64,000 nucleotides of DNA from assembly GCA_040768665.1 (NCBI GenBank), contig JAXGMN010000011.1, forward strand, positions 248,001-312,000. The letters are read 5' to 3'. This DNA comes from JABWBD01 sp040768665. Lineage in GTDB: Bacteria > Planctomycetota > Planctomycetia > Pirellulales > Thermoguttaceae. Of the stretch, positions 1-9,093 are shown one piece after another. Below the pieces are notes generated by a model. The model had not been told where the DNA came from. It saw only the letters and a list, made by a program, of their open reading frames with translations, and made no database searches. The stretch's first letter is position 1, and every line of letters begins with the position of its first letter. Position numbers and translations under genes: made by a program.

Positions 1-2
1 GA

Positions 3-881
3 AGCCGGTTTCCGCAGGTCGCGGTTGTCGTTTGTCGCAACCGGGGCCTATGCTCGTTCAACGAGGTGCTTGCCGGGTTGGATGGCCGGGTGGCCGTTCT
101 GCTGAACAACGACATCAAGCTCGCTGCCAGCGCGGTCGACCCGCTGGTTGCTCCGTTGCTGGATGAAGGCGGTTCACGCTGTTTCATGACGGCGCCGCTG
201 TGCTGGCGCTTCGACGGCCAGACGTACGAGGGGTTCCGGACCGCCGTTTGCTGGCGATGGGGACTGGTCCAGGCGACGGCCCTGTTCCCGGGGCATGAAA
301 GAGCCATGCGCGAGCCCGGTCCGACTGCTTCGGCTGGAGCTGCCTTGGCCGTCGACCGCCGTATTTTTCTCGAACTCGGCGGCTTCGATCCGCTCTATCT
401 TCCGGGACGAATCGAGGATCTCGATTTCGCGTTTCGCGGTTACTCGGCCGGCTACGTGGCACGGTACGTGCCGGATTCGGTGGCCTACCACCGGGGCATG
501 AGCACGTTCGGCGAGGTCTACGGAGCGAGCGGCTGCGATCGGCTCGCGCTGCGGAACACTCTGCTATTTCAATGGAAAAACCTAAGGCATCCGGCGCACG
601 TCTTCCGGCAGCTTGCCGGCTTTCCGCTGCGGATCGTTCGGGATCTGGTGCGAGCCCCGTGGGCGTGTCCGGCGACGCGTCTGCCATTTGTTCGCGCACT
701 GATGGAAGCCGGAGTACAGTGGCACAGGATGCAGCCGCAGATAATCCGGCCGCGACGATCGCCTCGGACGGAGCGGGCGTTTTTCGATCTTTTCCACCCG
801 CGACGCATGGCAGCAGCGACCGGCCGCACGACTGCCGGAAATACTTTCGTGAGCACCATGGGAGTCGAGGTCGTCCGGTGA
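3..881 (+). CDS. Glycosyltransferase family 2, C-terminal part (5' end outside window)
   Basis: The reading frame is open from the first complete codon of the window, so the N-terminal part of the GT-A domain lies upstream. Visible are the nucleotide-sugar-binding strand with LLNNDI (about residues 36-41 of the fragment), then the acceptor-side block AVDRRIFLELGGFDPLY followed by EDLDFAFR, which is the usual GT2 order and includes the ED pair near the catalytic base. The basic C-terminal tail has no clear membrane helix. It ends in a GTGA overlap with the CDP-alcohol phosphatidyltransferase, so the two are translationally coupled at the head of a surface-glycan operon. The donor and acceptor sugars cannot be told from sequence. 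Confidence 0.85.
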   Translation, partial: SRFPQVAVVVCRNRGLCSFNEVLAGLDGRVAVLLNNDIKLAASAVDPLVAPLLDEGGSRCFMTAPLCWRFDGQTYEGFRTAVCWRWGLVQATALFPGHERAMREPGPTASAGAALAVDRRIFLELGGFDPLYLPGRIEDLDFAFRGYSAGYVARYVPDSVAYHRGMSTFGEVYGASGCDRLALRNTLLFQWKNLRHPAHVFRQLAGFPLRIVRDLVRAPWACPATRLPFVRALMEAGVQWHRMQPQIIRPRRSPRTERAFFDLFHPRRMAAATGRTTAGNTFVSTMGVEVVR

Positions 882-1624
882 GCAGCATCGCGGCCAATCC
901 TGAAGCGGATCGCCCGGCAGGTGCTTGCCGGCCCGGAAGCGACGTACCGCCGTGCGAATCGGAGGCATCTCGCGCGGAGCGCCATCCAATCTCCTGCTGG
1001 TACGCCTGCCCGCTGGCCGCCCGTCTAACTTCGCTGCTGGCCGGCACACGGATACGGCCCGATCATCTCACGCTACTCGGCTTTGCGCTGGGGGCGGCTG
1101 GGGGCGCAGTACTCGTCGGGTGGCCACAGGCCGGACCGCTGGCTGCGGCGCTGGTGTTTGCCGCCTGGTTCTGCGACCGAATGGATGGACTGCTTGCCCG
1201 CCGGAAAGGATCGGAGTCGGCTTGGGGTGCATGGTTGGACGGGAACGTCGACGAATTGGTCGACATTGGACTGCACATCGCCCTTGCGCTGGCGGCCGGT
1301 ACGCAAGCGGCATGGTGTTTGGTGATTGGCTTCCTTGCGGGTAAGTACCTGTTTCTGTACGGATTGGCTTCGGAGCGGGAACTGGCCGCCGATCCAGTCG
1401 CGCTCGGGACGCCGGCGGAGGTCTCCCCGGTGCGACACCGCCGTGGTCTGCTTCGTTCGCTTTACCATCTGCCGGGTAATGCCGATGTCCGACTGCACGT
1501 GCTGGTGATCGCCCTGGCGTGTGAGTGGTACACGGCAGAGTTGACCTTCGTCGCGGCCTATTTCAACCTTCGGTGGATTGTCCGATACGGGCTGGTCGCC
1601 CGCCGGCTGGGAGGCGGCCGATGA
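878..1624 (+). CDS. CDP-alcohol phosphatidyltransferase family membrane protein
   Basis: Integral membrane enzyme that joins a CDP-activated alcohol to an acceptor alcohol, releasing CMP. The family signature D-G-x2-A-R-x8-G-x3-D-x3-D is complete: D103, G104, A107, R108, G117, D121 and D125, counted from a GTG start at 878 that overlaps the previous stop as GTGA. Several hydrophobic segments surround the motif. At 248 residues it has the usual family size. It ends in an ATGA overlap with the next glycosyltransferase. Lying among glycosyltransferases, it may attach an alcohol phosphate to a glycan or make an inositol-phosphate lipid rather than a bulk phospholipid; that is inference. A longer upstream frame exists but would lie entirely inside the previous gene. 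Confidence 0.82.
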   Translation: MSSIAANPEADRPAGACRPGSDVPPCESEASRAERHPISCWYACPLAARLTSLLAGTRIRPDHLTLLGFALGAAGGAVLVGWPQAGPLAAALVFAAWFCDRMDGLLARRKGSESAWGAWLDGNVDELVDIGLHIALALAAGTQAAWCLVIGFLAGKYLFLYGLASERELAADPVALGTPAEVSPVRHRRGLLRSLYHLPGNADVRLHVLVIALACEWYTAELTFVAAYFNLRWIVRYGLVARRLGGGR

Positions 1625-2475
1625 GCGCGGAGGCACGCATTTCTGCAGCGATCATCGTCCTGGACGAAGCGCACCACCTGGCGAGACTGCTCCCGCAGTT
1701 GGCCTGGGTCGACGAAATCGTCGTCGTGGACGGCGGTTCCCGTGATGCGACCGTGGAGATTGCCCGGCGAAGCGGTTGCCGTGTCGTCCATCGGCCGTTC
1801 GATACTTTTGCGCGGCAGCGCAACCATGCCCTCAGGCTGGCCACGAGCGCGTGGGTGTTGTCGATCGACGCCGATGAGTGCCCCTCGCGGGGCCTGCCGG
1901 CGGAAATCCGGAGCGTGTTGCCCGGAACGAAATACTCGGCATTCCGCATTCCGATTCGAAGCCGGATTTTTGGACGCCGCTTTCGTCGCTCGGGCACGCA
2001 GGATGATCTCCCGATGCGGCTGTTTCGCCGAGATGCCGCCGCGTGGACCGGCGACGTCCACGAGGTCCTTCGAGTTCGCGGCCGTGCCGGTCGCCTGCAG
2101 CACTGGCTCGACCACAATCCTCTGCCGGACCTTGCCGTTTTTCTCACGAAGATGCACCGCTACACGAGCCTGGAAGCGCGACGCCGCCTGGCAGCCCACG
2201 TTCCGCCGCGTCGAATCGATCCGTGGGTGTGTCCGCTGCGCGAGACGTTGCGAAGGCTGATCTGGAAACAAGGCTTTCTCGATGGCCCGGAGGGTTGGGC
2301 ATTTTGTCTGCTCAGCGGTTTGTCGGAGTGGGTTCTGGCGGACCAGCACCGCCGACTTTGGGATGCCGCGTCGCCGAGGGCATGCGGCCGTCAGTGCGCG
2401 ATTGGCCCGGCGAGGCTGGACGAGTCGCACGGCGAAGCCCGCCGGTTGGACCTCCTTCACGAATCCCGTTGTTGA
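1621..2475 (+). CDS. Glycosyltransferase family 2, WaaE/KdtX-like
   Basis: A 284-residue GT-A enzyme. The start is the ATG of the ATGA overlap with the upstream gene. Family hallmarks are the N-terminal strand AAIIVLDEAHHLARLL, VVDGGSRD near residue 40, and the metal-binding SIDADE (residues 81-86). The 'DEIVVVDGGSRDATVEIA' style and the tail with WKQGFLDGPEGW are typical of the WaaE/KdtX-like group that adds a hexose to LPS inner core or similar glycans. No transmembrane helix is seen. Coupling on both sides argues that it works on the same glycan as its neighbours. The exact sugar is unknown. Confidence 0.85.
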   Translation: MSAEARISAAIIVLDEAHHLARLLPQLAWVDEIVVVDGGSRDATVEIARRSGCRVVHRPFDTFARQRNHALRLATSAWVLSIDADECPSRGLPAEIRSVLPGTKYSAFRIPIRSRIFGRRFRRSGTQDDLPMRLFRRDAAAWTGDVHEVLRVRGRAGRLQHWLDHNPLPDLAVFLTKMHRYTSLEARRRLAAHVPPRRIDPWVCPLRETLRRLIWKQGFLDGPEGWAFCLLSGLSEWVLADQHRRLWDAASPRACGRQCAIGPARLDESHGEARRLDLLHESRC

Positions 2476-2486
2476 GCCACGCACCC

Positions 2487-3974
2487 GTGTCCCGAAACCA
2501 CCTGCCACTGTTGCCGCTTCTCCTGGAGAGCGTCCCGCACGGGCTGAGGCAAGCACTTGCGCAGGAAGGCATACCTTTCCGCCAGCGCGGCCGGGGTCGG
2601 CCCGAAGGCCGGTTCGTCCTCGACGATTGCCGTGTCCACCCCCGACCGTTGCTCGAACCGGGGCAGATCCTGATCGACGTGGACGAGCTCCGCCAAGACC
2701 TGGCAGGCGATCCCTTCGAGGAGCTTCTCGACCAGCGTTCGGCAGCCGTTCAGTGGGAAATCGGCGGATTGGCTGTTACGGAAACGGTTGCCCGGTTCGA
2801 CAAGCGGGAGGTCCGGCGGCTGCTGCTCACCCGGCTGCGGCGAAAGGTTGAGCAGGCCGGCGGAATCTGGCTTCGGATCGCCGCATTCCCGTACCCTTAC
2901 CGGAGCGCATTCAACTTTCGGATCGATTACGACGACTATCATGCCGCGGACTTCGAGGCCACGCTGGCGACCGTCGCCGGCAGCGAAGGGGCGACGACTC
3001 ACTTCGTCAACGTCGCCGGATTCCGGCAGGCTCCCGACGCGCTCGCACGGCTCCGAGGACTGGATGTCGGATCGCACGGCTACTGGCACCATACGTACCG
3101 GACAGTCGAAGAGAATATCCGAAACATCTTTCGCGGCATCGAGGCGCTTCAGACCGCGGGGATTGAGCCGTCGGGATTCGCCGCTCCCCACGGCCGCTTC
3201 AATCGCGGGCTCTTCGACGCCCTTACCGCGCTCGGTATCCCGTACGGTTCCGAGTTTGGGCTGGCATACGACGATCGGCCCTTCTTCGTCGGCACGACGG
3301 GACTGCTGCAAATTCCCGTTCATCCGATCTGTCTGGGCGTGGTCATGGAGGCTGCCTCCCGGCTGTCCGACCCAGCAGAGGCAACTCGCCGAGCGGTCCG
3401 GACAACGATGGATTACTGGGACCAATACGCGCAGGCATGCCGGCTGGCGGGCGAGCCGGTATTTCTCTACGGTCATCCTACGGGCAGGCTCGGCCGCTAT
3501 CCTGAAGTGCTCCGTCACGCTCTGCAACTTGCGTCGAATATCGGCTCACTCTGGAAGACGACCTTTCGCGAGTTGAACTCCTGGTGGCGCGCACGCGAGC
3601 GAGCCAGTCTCTCGGTACGCCAGGAGGACGGATACCTTGTGGTTGCGGCTGAATCGCTGGCCACCCCGTATCGGCTTGCGGTGGAATACGTTCAGGGCGA
3701 ACAGGTCGCCGTCATGCCGCTTGACGGGCCGCCGTTGCGGTTTTCCACGGCGGCGCTGACCTACGAGAACCGGCGGGCAGAGCCTGCCGTGCGACCCGTT
3801 CGCGTCGATCCGCCGCAGCGACTGCGAGGCCGCATCCGGCGATGGATCGATTGGGAATGGGTGACGCCGATCGAAGAAATTCCGACCGATAATTGGCAGA
3901 ACCTGGCGAAGCGGACACTGCGACAACTTCTGAAGAAACGAGCAGCACGGCTGACGACAGAAGGCGTGTTATAG
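2487..3974 (+). CDS. Polysaccharide deacetylase-like (NodB-fold) protein
   Basis: About 495 residues. The core resembles the NodB polysaccharide deacetylase fold: FRIDYDD near residues 145-151 takes the place of the usual TFDDG catalytic/metal aspartates, and SHGYWHH around 196-202 gives an H-x3-H metal pair (H197, H201). GFAAPHGRFNRGLFDAL further on matches the R-P-Y/P-x-G motif region. The C-terminal about 130 residues form a beta-rich domain I do not recognise. The start is uncertain: GTG 2487 is chosen, while TTG 2472 would overlap the previous stop. It probably trims or modifies acetylated sugars on the glycan made by the flanking glycosyltransferases; this is inferred from context. Confidence 0.7.
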   Translation: MSRNHLPLLPLLLESVPHGLRQALAQEGIPFRQRGRGRPEGRFVLDDCRVHPRPLLEPGQILIDVDELRQDLAGDPFEELLDQRSAAVQWEIGGLAVTETVARFDKREVRRLLLTRLRRKVEQAGGIWLRIAAFPYPYRSAFNFRIDYDDYHAADFEATLATVAGSEGATTHFVNVAGFRQAPDALARLRGLDVGSHGYWHHTYRTVEENIRNIFRGIEALQTAGIEPSGFAAPHGRFNRGLFDALTALGIPYGSEFGLAYDDRPFFVGTTGLLQIPVHPICLGVVMEAASRLSDPAEATRRAVRTTMDYWDQYAQACRLAGEPVFLYGHPTGRLGRYPEVLRHALQLASNIGSLWKTTFRELNSWWRARERASLSVRQEDGYLVVAAESLATPYRLAVEYVQGEQVAVMPLDGPPLRFSTAALTYENRRAEPAVRPVRVDPPQRLRGRIRRWIDWEWVTPIEEIPTDNWQNLAKRTLRQLLKKRAARLTTEGVL

Positions 3975-4015
3975 ACCGGGCGTGTAAGGGGGCGTAAGCA
4001 TGCACTTTGACCTAG

Positions 4016-4062
4016 GGTGGATTTCAATCCACCTGGAAAACGAGGGGTGGATTGAAATCCAC
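4016..4062. repeat. Pair of short hairpins with TC/GA loops in inverted orientation
   Basis: Two near-palindromes lie between the deacetylase-like gene and the GT4 gene. The first (4016-4033) is GGTGGATT-TC-AATCCACC, an 8-bp stem with a 2-nt loop. The second (4046-4062) is GGTGGATT-GA-AATCCAC, the reverse complement of the first. The same architecture with changed stem bases occurs at 22142-22181. This looks like a short REP-type family. A terminator role is possible, but there is no U-tract. Confidence 0.7.
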
Positions 4063-4124
4063 TTTAGCGCGGTCGTAGCCAGTCGAGAAGCGAGCAGACG
4101 GGGGCATGAACACGGAGCAAGATC

Positions 4125-5222
4125 ATGAGCGTCGTTGATACCTGTTCTCATTCGCTGACCTCCCGCGGTCCGGCCTCGCGGCGCGAGCCGCGAGTTGTTC
4201 TGGCGGGCCCGGCCGACCGGCTCGACTCGCCCGGGGGTGGCGAGATCCAAATGCTGTCGACGGCGCGATCCCTGATGGCACTGGGCGTTCATGCACGCCT
4301 GCGGCAGTCTTCGCGTGAGACATTGGGCGACGCCGACTGCCTGCATTTGTTCGGCAGCCTTCCCGGACACCGTCCGCTGGTCGAGGAGGCCCGCCGCCAG
4401 AACATTCCTGTTGTCCTCTCCACGATTGCCTGGTTCGACCTGGGGAGCTATTGGCGAGAGCCGCGACCGTTGATGGGGCGAGTCCTGGCCGCGGCAAGGT
4501 TTCTGGCCCGGGCGACGTGTCCTCGGCTGCCGTCGTGGCGGCGATGGCTGTACCACGAGGCCGATCTGTTGTTGCCGAATTCCACCGCGGAGGCGGAACA
4601 GCTTGTTCGGTACTTCGCCGTGCCAACGTCGCGAATTCACGTAGTGCCCAACGGTGCCCGCGAGAGTTTTGCCGCGGCCGATCCGCGACCGTTCTGTGAC
4701 CAGGTGGGGGTGGAGGATTATGTCCTCTGTGCCGGCCGGATCGAGCCGCGGAAGAACCAGCTCGGATTGCTGCGGGCGATGCAGGGCGCCGACGTTCCGA
4801 TGATTGTGCTGGGCGATGCGGCCCCGCACCACGAAGCCTACCTGGCCGAGTGCTTGCGGATCGCCGGCCCCAACGTGCAGTTCATCCGCCGCTTGCACCA
4901 CGACGATCCCTTACTGGCTGCGGCCTACGCGGGCGCCGGATGCGTTGCGCTGGCGAGTTGGTACGAGACGCCGGGGCTGGTTGCCTTGGAGGCGGCCATG
5001 TCGGGCACACCGTTAGTCCTGCCGGCGATCGGTTGCGCGCAGGAATATTTCGGCGATCACGCGCTGTACGTAATGCCCGATGATCTCCCGGGCATTCGCA
5101 GAGCCGTGCTCGGCGCGCTGGATCGCGGGAGAAGCCCTTCGCTGGCAGCTCACGTTCGCGAGAATTTCTCCTGGACGGCCGCCGCACAAGCGACTCGCGA
5201 CGCCTACGAGAAGGTGATCTAA
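4125..5222 (+). CDS. Glycosyltransferase family 4 (GT-B)
   Basis: A 365-residue retaining GT-B glycosyltransferase. The N-domain carries LDSPGGGEIQMLSTA (glycine-rich acceptor loop). The linker to the nucleotide-sugar domain has RIHVVPNGARESF and YVLCAGRIEPRKNQ. The donor-binding E-x7-E motif is E281-T-P-G-L-V-A-L-E289. This order is standard for GT4. The ATG at 4125 follows the short hairpin pair, so expression from a new transcript is possible. The next gene starts directly after its stop codon. It most likely adds a hexose or deoxyhexose to a surface glycan; specificity cannot be read. Confidence 0.88.
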   Translation: MSVVDTCSHSLTSRGPASRREPRVVLAGPADRLDSPGGGEIQMLSTARSLMALGVHARLRQSSRETLGDADCLHLFGSLPGHRPLVEEARRQNIPVVLSTIAWFDLGSYWREPRPLMGRVLAAARFLARATCPRLPSWRRWLYHEADLLLPNSTAEAEQLVRYFAVPTSRIHVVPNGARESFAAADPRPFCDQVGVEDYVLCAGRIEPRKNQLGLLRAMQGADVPMIVLGDAAPHHEAYLAECLRIAGPNVQFIRRLHHDDPLLAAAYAGAGCVALASWYETPGLVALEAAMSGTPLVLPAIGCAQEYFGDHALYVMPDDLPGIRRAVLGALDRGRSPSLAAHVRENFSWTAAAQATRDAYEKVI

Positions 5223-6485
5223 ATGGGAAAGAAGTCCCGAACGGATCGGATTCGGCGGCAAACGACCGGCCGCTACCGCTATACACGGCAGCGGTGGTGT
5301 ATGCTGTTCGCCGTGATCGATGCCGTCGGGCAGGCGGTTTTCCGAATGGGCAACGGACTGGCCAGATTCTTCTTGCCGGGGGGACACCATCGGCAAGCCG
5401 GTGATCCGAAACGCATCCTGATGGTGCAACTCGATCATTTCGGCGACGCGGTGATCACAACCGCGATACTTTCTCCGCTACGACGACGGTATCCTAACGC
5501 TGCCATTGAAGTATTGGCCGGCCCCTGGAACCGCGAGATTTTCGAAGCGGCGCCGGAAGTCGACCGCGTGTTCGTCTCGCGGAATAACCGATTTGCCCGC
5601 GGCCGGCGACTCGGTTGGCCATTGGCAGTCATCTGGTGGGGGCTGTGGCTGCGCCGACGACGGTACGATCTGGCGATCGACGTTCGCGGCGAGTTTCCCT
5701 TGGCTCTCATTCTCTGGCTCAGCGGGGCAAAGCAGCGCTTGGGATGGAACTGCGGCGGCGGCGGCTTCCTCCTCACCCACAGCCCCACGTATGTCCCGGG
5801 GCGGCCGGAGGTGCAATCGCGACTGGCATTGTTGGCCGAACTGGGCATTCGACCGCAAGCGGATGCCAGCCCGTGGCGTCCCCGATTCGTTCCCGATGCC
5901 CCGGCGAGCCGGACGGCATCGCAATTGTGGAAATCAGCGGTGAACGATCGCGACGGAGAAGCCCGGCGGGTGGTGTTGCACGTCGGCGCTGGCATGTCCG
6001 CCAAGGAGTGGCCGGTCGAGCACTGGCGAGAGCTGCTGACGCGGATCCTCGCCGGAGGTACCTCGCAAGTCGTGTTGGTCGGCTCGGCGAGCGACCGTAT
6101 AATCGCCCGCCACATCCTCGGGCCCCACCGGTGGCTGGAGGTCGCCGATTGGACCGGCCAATTGAGCATCCCGGAACTGGCCGCCGTGCTCGAGCAGGCC
6201 GACTTGTTCATCGGGGCCGATTCGGGACCGGCACACCTGGCCGCGGCAGTGGGAACGAGGGTGGTGGCCCTTTTCAGCGGCACGAATTGCGTCGAGCAGT
6301 GGAAACCGGCGGGCCCCCAGGTCACGGTAGTCCGCAACGCAGTAGAGTGCTCTCCGTGCCACCGGACCGAGTGCCCCTTGCCGGATCATCCGTGTATGCA
6401 TGGACTCGCGCCGAAGGACGTTTTCGAAGCCGTTTGTCAATGCTGCCCGGACCGAGACCGGGGGCCGGTAAGGAGTTCGAGATGA
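5223..6485 (+). CDS. Glycosyltransferase family 9 (heptosyltransferase-like)
   Basis: 420 residues, beginning one base after the GT4 stop codon. After a basic N-terminal extension of about 55 residues comes the GT9 start block RILMVQLDHFGDAVITTAIL, then VVLHVGAGMSAKEWPVEHW, and the donor-binding LFIGADSGPAHLAAAVGT. The C-terminal cysteine cluster (ECSPCHRTECPL) is common in GT9 proteins. Family members transfer heptose, or sometimes other sugars, to LPS core. The N-terminal extension with basic and aromatic residues could aid membrane contact. The gene ends in an ATGA overlap with the next small membrane protein. Confidence 0.88.
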   Translation: MGKKSRTDRIRRQTTGRYRYTRQRWCMLFAVIDAVGQAVFRMGNGLARFFLPGGHHRQAGDPKRILMVQLDHFGDAVITTAILSPLRRRYPNAAIEVLAGPWNREIFEAAPEVDRVFVSRNNRFARGRRLGWPLAVIWWGLWLRRRRYDLAIDVRGEFPLALILWLSGAKQRLGWNCGGGGFLLTHSPTYVPGRPEVQSRLALLAELGIRPQADASPWRPRFVPDAPASRTASQLWKSAVNDRDGEARRVVLHVGAGMSAKEWPVEHWRELLTRILAGGTSQVVLVGSASDRIIARHILGPHRWLEVADWTGQLSIPELAAVLEQADLFIGADSGPAHLAAAVGTRVVALFSGTNCVEQWKPAGPQVTVVRNAVECSPCHRTECPLPDHPCMHGLAPKDVFEAVCQCCPDRDRGPVRSSR

Positions 6486-6697
6486 TAGCGCCGATCCGGC
6501 AACAAGAACCGGAAACCACGGAACGACGCCGGCGCCTGCGACAGGCCCACCAGGTGGTTTTTTCGACGCTCCTGGATCCCAGATCCGTTCCCAGGAGCGA
6601 AGGCCCGCCGATCGCCCGCTGGCAGGCGTGGCTTTTTGCCGGCTGGACGGTGGTCGCAGTCAGCCTCTACTTCGCAAGCATGCTTGGTTGGTGGTGA
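6482..6697 (+). CDS. Small single-helix membrane protein
   Basis: A 71-residue protein starting at the ATG of an ATGA overlap with the GT9 gene. The N-terminal half is charged (EPETTERRRRLRQAH) and the last about 22 residues form one hydrophobic segment (WLFAGWTVVAVSLYFASMLGWW), so it should sit in the inner membrane with its N-terminus outside the hydrophobic core. I do not recognise a family. Tight coupling to the GT9 gene upstream and the GT-C gene 9 bp downstream suggests an accessory role in glycan assembly. Confidence 0.65.
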   Translation: MIAPIRQQEPETTERRRRLRQAHQVVFSTLLDPRSVPRSEGPPIARWQAWLFAGWTVVAVSLYFASMLGWW

Positions 6698-6706
6698 CGA
6701 ACGGAC

Positions 6707-8629
6707 ATGCTGGAGCAACTTTTCTCGCTGTTGTCGCTGATTGTCATCGGCCTGGCCGCTTACGGTGTTGCACGTCCGATCCTTCGTGGTCTGAAGGTGG
6801 GGGCGGAAGATGTCCTGTCGGCTGCGGTTTGGAGCCTCGCAGTCGGATTGGTGATCTGGGGGACTGCGTTGGCGGGCCTGGGAATGGTCGGCCTTCTCAG
6901 CGCACCTTTGATCGGCGCGGTCACGGCGCTGGCGGCCTTCTGGGGGCTGGCGGAGTTGTTGAACGACCACGTCAATCGCTGCGAGAAGATCTTGCAGCCG
7001 GTGGTCAAGCAGCCGATGGCACTGGAGCCTCCCCAACCGGCGCCTTTTCCGCCACCGGCCCGCTGGCTGCTCGCGGGCGTTTTCGTGCTCGCGGGGCTTG
7101 CCTCATTCGGCGCGCTGATCGGCGCCCTGGCGCCCCCGACCGACGGCGATGCGCTCTGCTATCACCTCGAGCTTCCCAAGACGTTTCTCGCCTCTCGCAC
7201 GCTGGAATTTCTCCCCGACAGCGACAATTCGACGTTCCCGCTTCTGACGGAGATGTGGTACCTCTGGGCGATTGCGCTGGATGGAGGCGTGGCGGCGCAG
7301 TTGGTCCACTGGGGTTTGGGGATCCTCTTGGCCCTGGCGACCGTCGTACTGGCGACGCCGATCGTCGGCAGGCCATGGGCGCGGGTTGCGGGAGCGATCG
7401 TCCTGTTGGTTCCTTCCGTGACCAACCAGATGACCGCTCCGCTGAACGACGTGTCGCTGGCGTTTTACTGCACGCTATCGCTGGCAGCTTGGTGGCGAAG
7501 CGGCATCGACCTGGAATCGCGACGGTGGTTTGTTCTCTGCGGCCTGTGCACGGGCGGGGCGATGGGAACGAAGTACCTGGCAATCCTGTTCTTCGCGGCC
7601 ATGGCGTTTCCAATCGTGTACAGCGCGTGGCGAAGCTGCGATCAGCGGCGTCTGCTGCTGGAAGGCGCGGCGGTGGTGATGGTCGTCGCGACAAGCGTCA
7701 GCGGGGTTTGGTATGTCCGGGCAGCATGGCACCGGGGCAACCCGGTTTACCCGTTCTTTTCAGAAGTTTTCGAGTCGCGCCTCGCCGCCGACGAGGAGAA
7801 GCCGACCTTCCGCGACTCCAAGCTTCCGCTGGGCCGCCACCCGCTGTCGCTGGTGACGGGAACCTGGCACGTTACGATGCACCCGGAACTCTACGGCGGG
7901 CGAGGTCACCAGTTGGGCGGACTGTTCCTGGCTCTTGCCCCGGGACTGCTCTTGGTGCGTCGACTACGGGGGCTGGAGGTGCTGATGACGCTGGCCGCAG
8001 CCTACTGGGTGGTCTGGTTTCTGCTTCGACAGAATGTCCGCTTTCTTCTGCCGCTGGTTCCTGTTCTGGCCGTGATCGCGTTGTGGGTTCTGATCGAAAT
8101 GCGGCGACTGCCACGCGCGCCACGGGGAATTGCCATGGCGGCGCTGGCAGCAGTTCTCTCTGCCGCGTGCTTTGCCGCGCTTACGCGCTGTGCGGACTGT
8201 ATGGCGGTAGCATGCGGGCTCGAGGGCCGCGAAGCGTATCTGACTCGCAGTGAGCCCACCTGGCTGGCCGCCGACGCCAGCAACCAACTGGGCAACGACG
8301 GCGACCATATTCTCAGCCAGGAGCACCGGGCGTTCTATTTCCATTGCCGAGTCACGCGGGAAAATCTCTACCGGCAGCGAACCGGGTATGATCGGGAAAT
8401 CACTGATCCGCGTGAGTTCAGCCGACGCCTGCGCGAGGCAGGTTTTACTCACATCCTCCTGGCGGAGAATCGTCGTGCCACGGGGATTCAATACGACCCG
8501 ACGCTGAGTCGGCTGGCAGAGGCGCAGTGGGCGGCGGGGGACCGGGATTCCCTGGTCAGAGTGGCCGACTATGAGTTTGACGACGCCGACGGGGCAGTTC
8601 GCCGCTATCGGCTGGTCATGCTACAATAG
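6707..8629 (+). CDS. GT-C type integral membrane glycosyltransferase (ArnT/PMT-like)
   Basis: 640 residues with roughly ten or more hydrophobic helices and a soluble C-terminal domain of about 140 residues. The motif PPTDGDALCYHLELPK after the third or fourth helix resembles the first luminal loop of GT-C enzymes, where an acidic residue binds the polyprenyl-phosphate sugar. Such proteins move sugars from lipid carriers to acceptors on the outer face of the inner membrane. It closes the glycan gene run begun at the window start. The exact family within GT-C is uncertain. Confidence 0.72.
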   Translation: MLEQLFSLLSLIVIGLAAYGVARPILRGLKVGAEDVLSAAVWSLAVGLVIWGTALAGLGMVGLLSAPLIGAVTALAAFWGLAELLNDHVNRCEKILQPVVKQPMALEPPQPAPFPPPARWLLAGVFVLAGLASFGALIGALAPPTDGDALCYHLELPKTFLASRTLEFLPDSDNSTFPLLTEMWYLWAIALDGGVAAQLVHWGLGILLALATVVLATPIVGRPWARVAGAIVLLVPSVTNQMTAPLNDVSLAFYCTLSLAAWWRSGIDLESRRWFVLCGLCTGGAMGTKYLAILFFAAMAFPIVYSAWRSCDQRRLLLEGAAVVMVVATSVSGVWYVRAAWHRGNPVYPFFSEVFESRLAADEEKPTFRDSKLPLGRHPLSLVTGTWHVTMHPELYGGRGHQLGGLFLALAPGLLLVRRLRGLEVLMTLAAAYWVVWFLLRQNVRFLLPLVPVLAVIALWVLIEMRRLPRAPRGIAMAALAAVLSAACFAALTRCADCMAVACGLEGREAYLTRSEPTWLAADASNQLGNDGDHILSQEHRAFYFHCRVTRENLYRQRTGYDREITDPREFSRRLREAGFTHILLAENRRATGIQYDPTLSRLAEAQWAAGDRDSLVRVADYEFDDADGAVRRYRLVMLQ

Positions 8630-8691
8630 TGATTGGCCCGGCTGCAAACGGATCGCCGGGCTGATCGTCCCCATAACAGCTATTACCAGCA

Positions 8692-8711
8692 CGGCTGCTT
8701 TGGAGCAGCCG
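8692..8711. terminator. Possible weak terminator hairpin after the glycan operon
   Basis: CGGCTGCT-TTGG-AGCAGCCG gives a perfect 8-bp stem with a 4-nt loop, 63 bp after the GT-C stop codon. No T-run follows, so factor-independent termination is doubtful. Confidence 0.35.
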
Positions 8712-8735
8712 GGCTGGTGGTCGTCCGGCATGGCC

Positions 8736-8740
8736 GGAGG
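8736..8740 (+). promoter_or_regulatory. Ribosome binding site that fixes a TTG start
   Basis: GGAGG lies 5 nt before the TTG at 8746. There is no ATG in frame before residue 17 of the YgbA-like protein, and the family's N-terminal block (REKRTLRAM) would be lost if that ATG were used. The site therefore supports TTG initiation. Confidence 0.6.
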
Positions 8741-8745
8741 TCGCG

Positions 8746-9093
8746 TTGGCCGATTCGTTTCGCATTGCGCGTGAGAAGCGGACCCTACGCGCGATGACGC
8801 GGATTTATTGCCGCGCGCACCACGGTTTGCGTCGTGGCCTATGCGGCGAGTGTGAGAAGGTGTTGAGCTACTCGATTTGTCGGCTGGACCGATGCCCTCA
8901 CGGCGCCGAGAAGCCGGCGTGCGCCGACTGCCCGATCCACTGTTACAAGCCGTCGATGCGGGAGGAGGTCCGCGCGGTGATGCGCTACTCGGGCCCCCGG
9001 ATGATATGGCGCCACCCGGTTCTCGCTCTGCTGCATGTGTGGGATGGCTGGTGGTACCGCCCCAAGGCAAACGCTTCATCGGGTCGGATGTAG
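8746..9093 (+). CDS. ygbA: YgbA-like small cysteine-rich protein (nitrous oxide-stimulated promoter family)
   Basis: 115 residues from a TTG start supported by GGAGG at 8736. The layout matches the YgbA_NO family: REKRTLRAMTRIYCRAHHG, then LCGECEKVLSYSICRLDRCP, ACADCPIHCYKPSMRE, and the strongly conserved VMRYSGPRMIWRHP. The many Cys/His residues suggest a bound metal. E. coli ygbA belongs to the nitric-oxide-responsive NsrR regulon, so a role in nitrosative or metal stress is plausible but unproved here. The last codons and the TAG stop lie inside a half copy of the dispersed GGGGACAGGCACC repeat, so the C-terminal SSGRM is probably repeat-derived. Confidence 0.85.
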   Translation: MADSFRIAREKRTLRAMTRIYCRAHHGLRRGLCGECEKVLSYSICRLDRCPHGAEKPACADCPIHCYKPSMREEVRAVMRYSGPRMIWRHPVLALLHVWDGWWYRPKANASSGRM

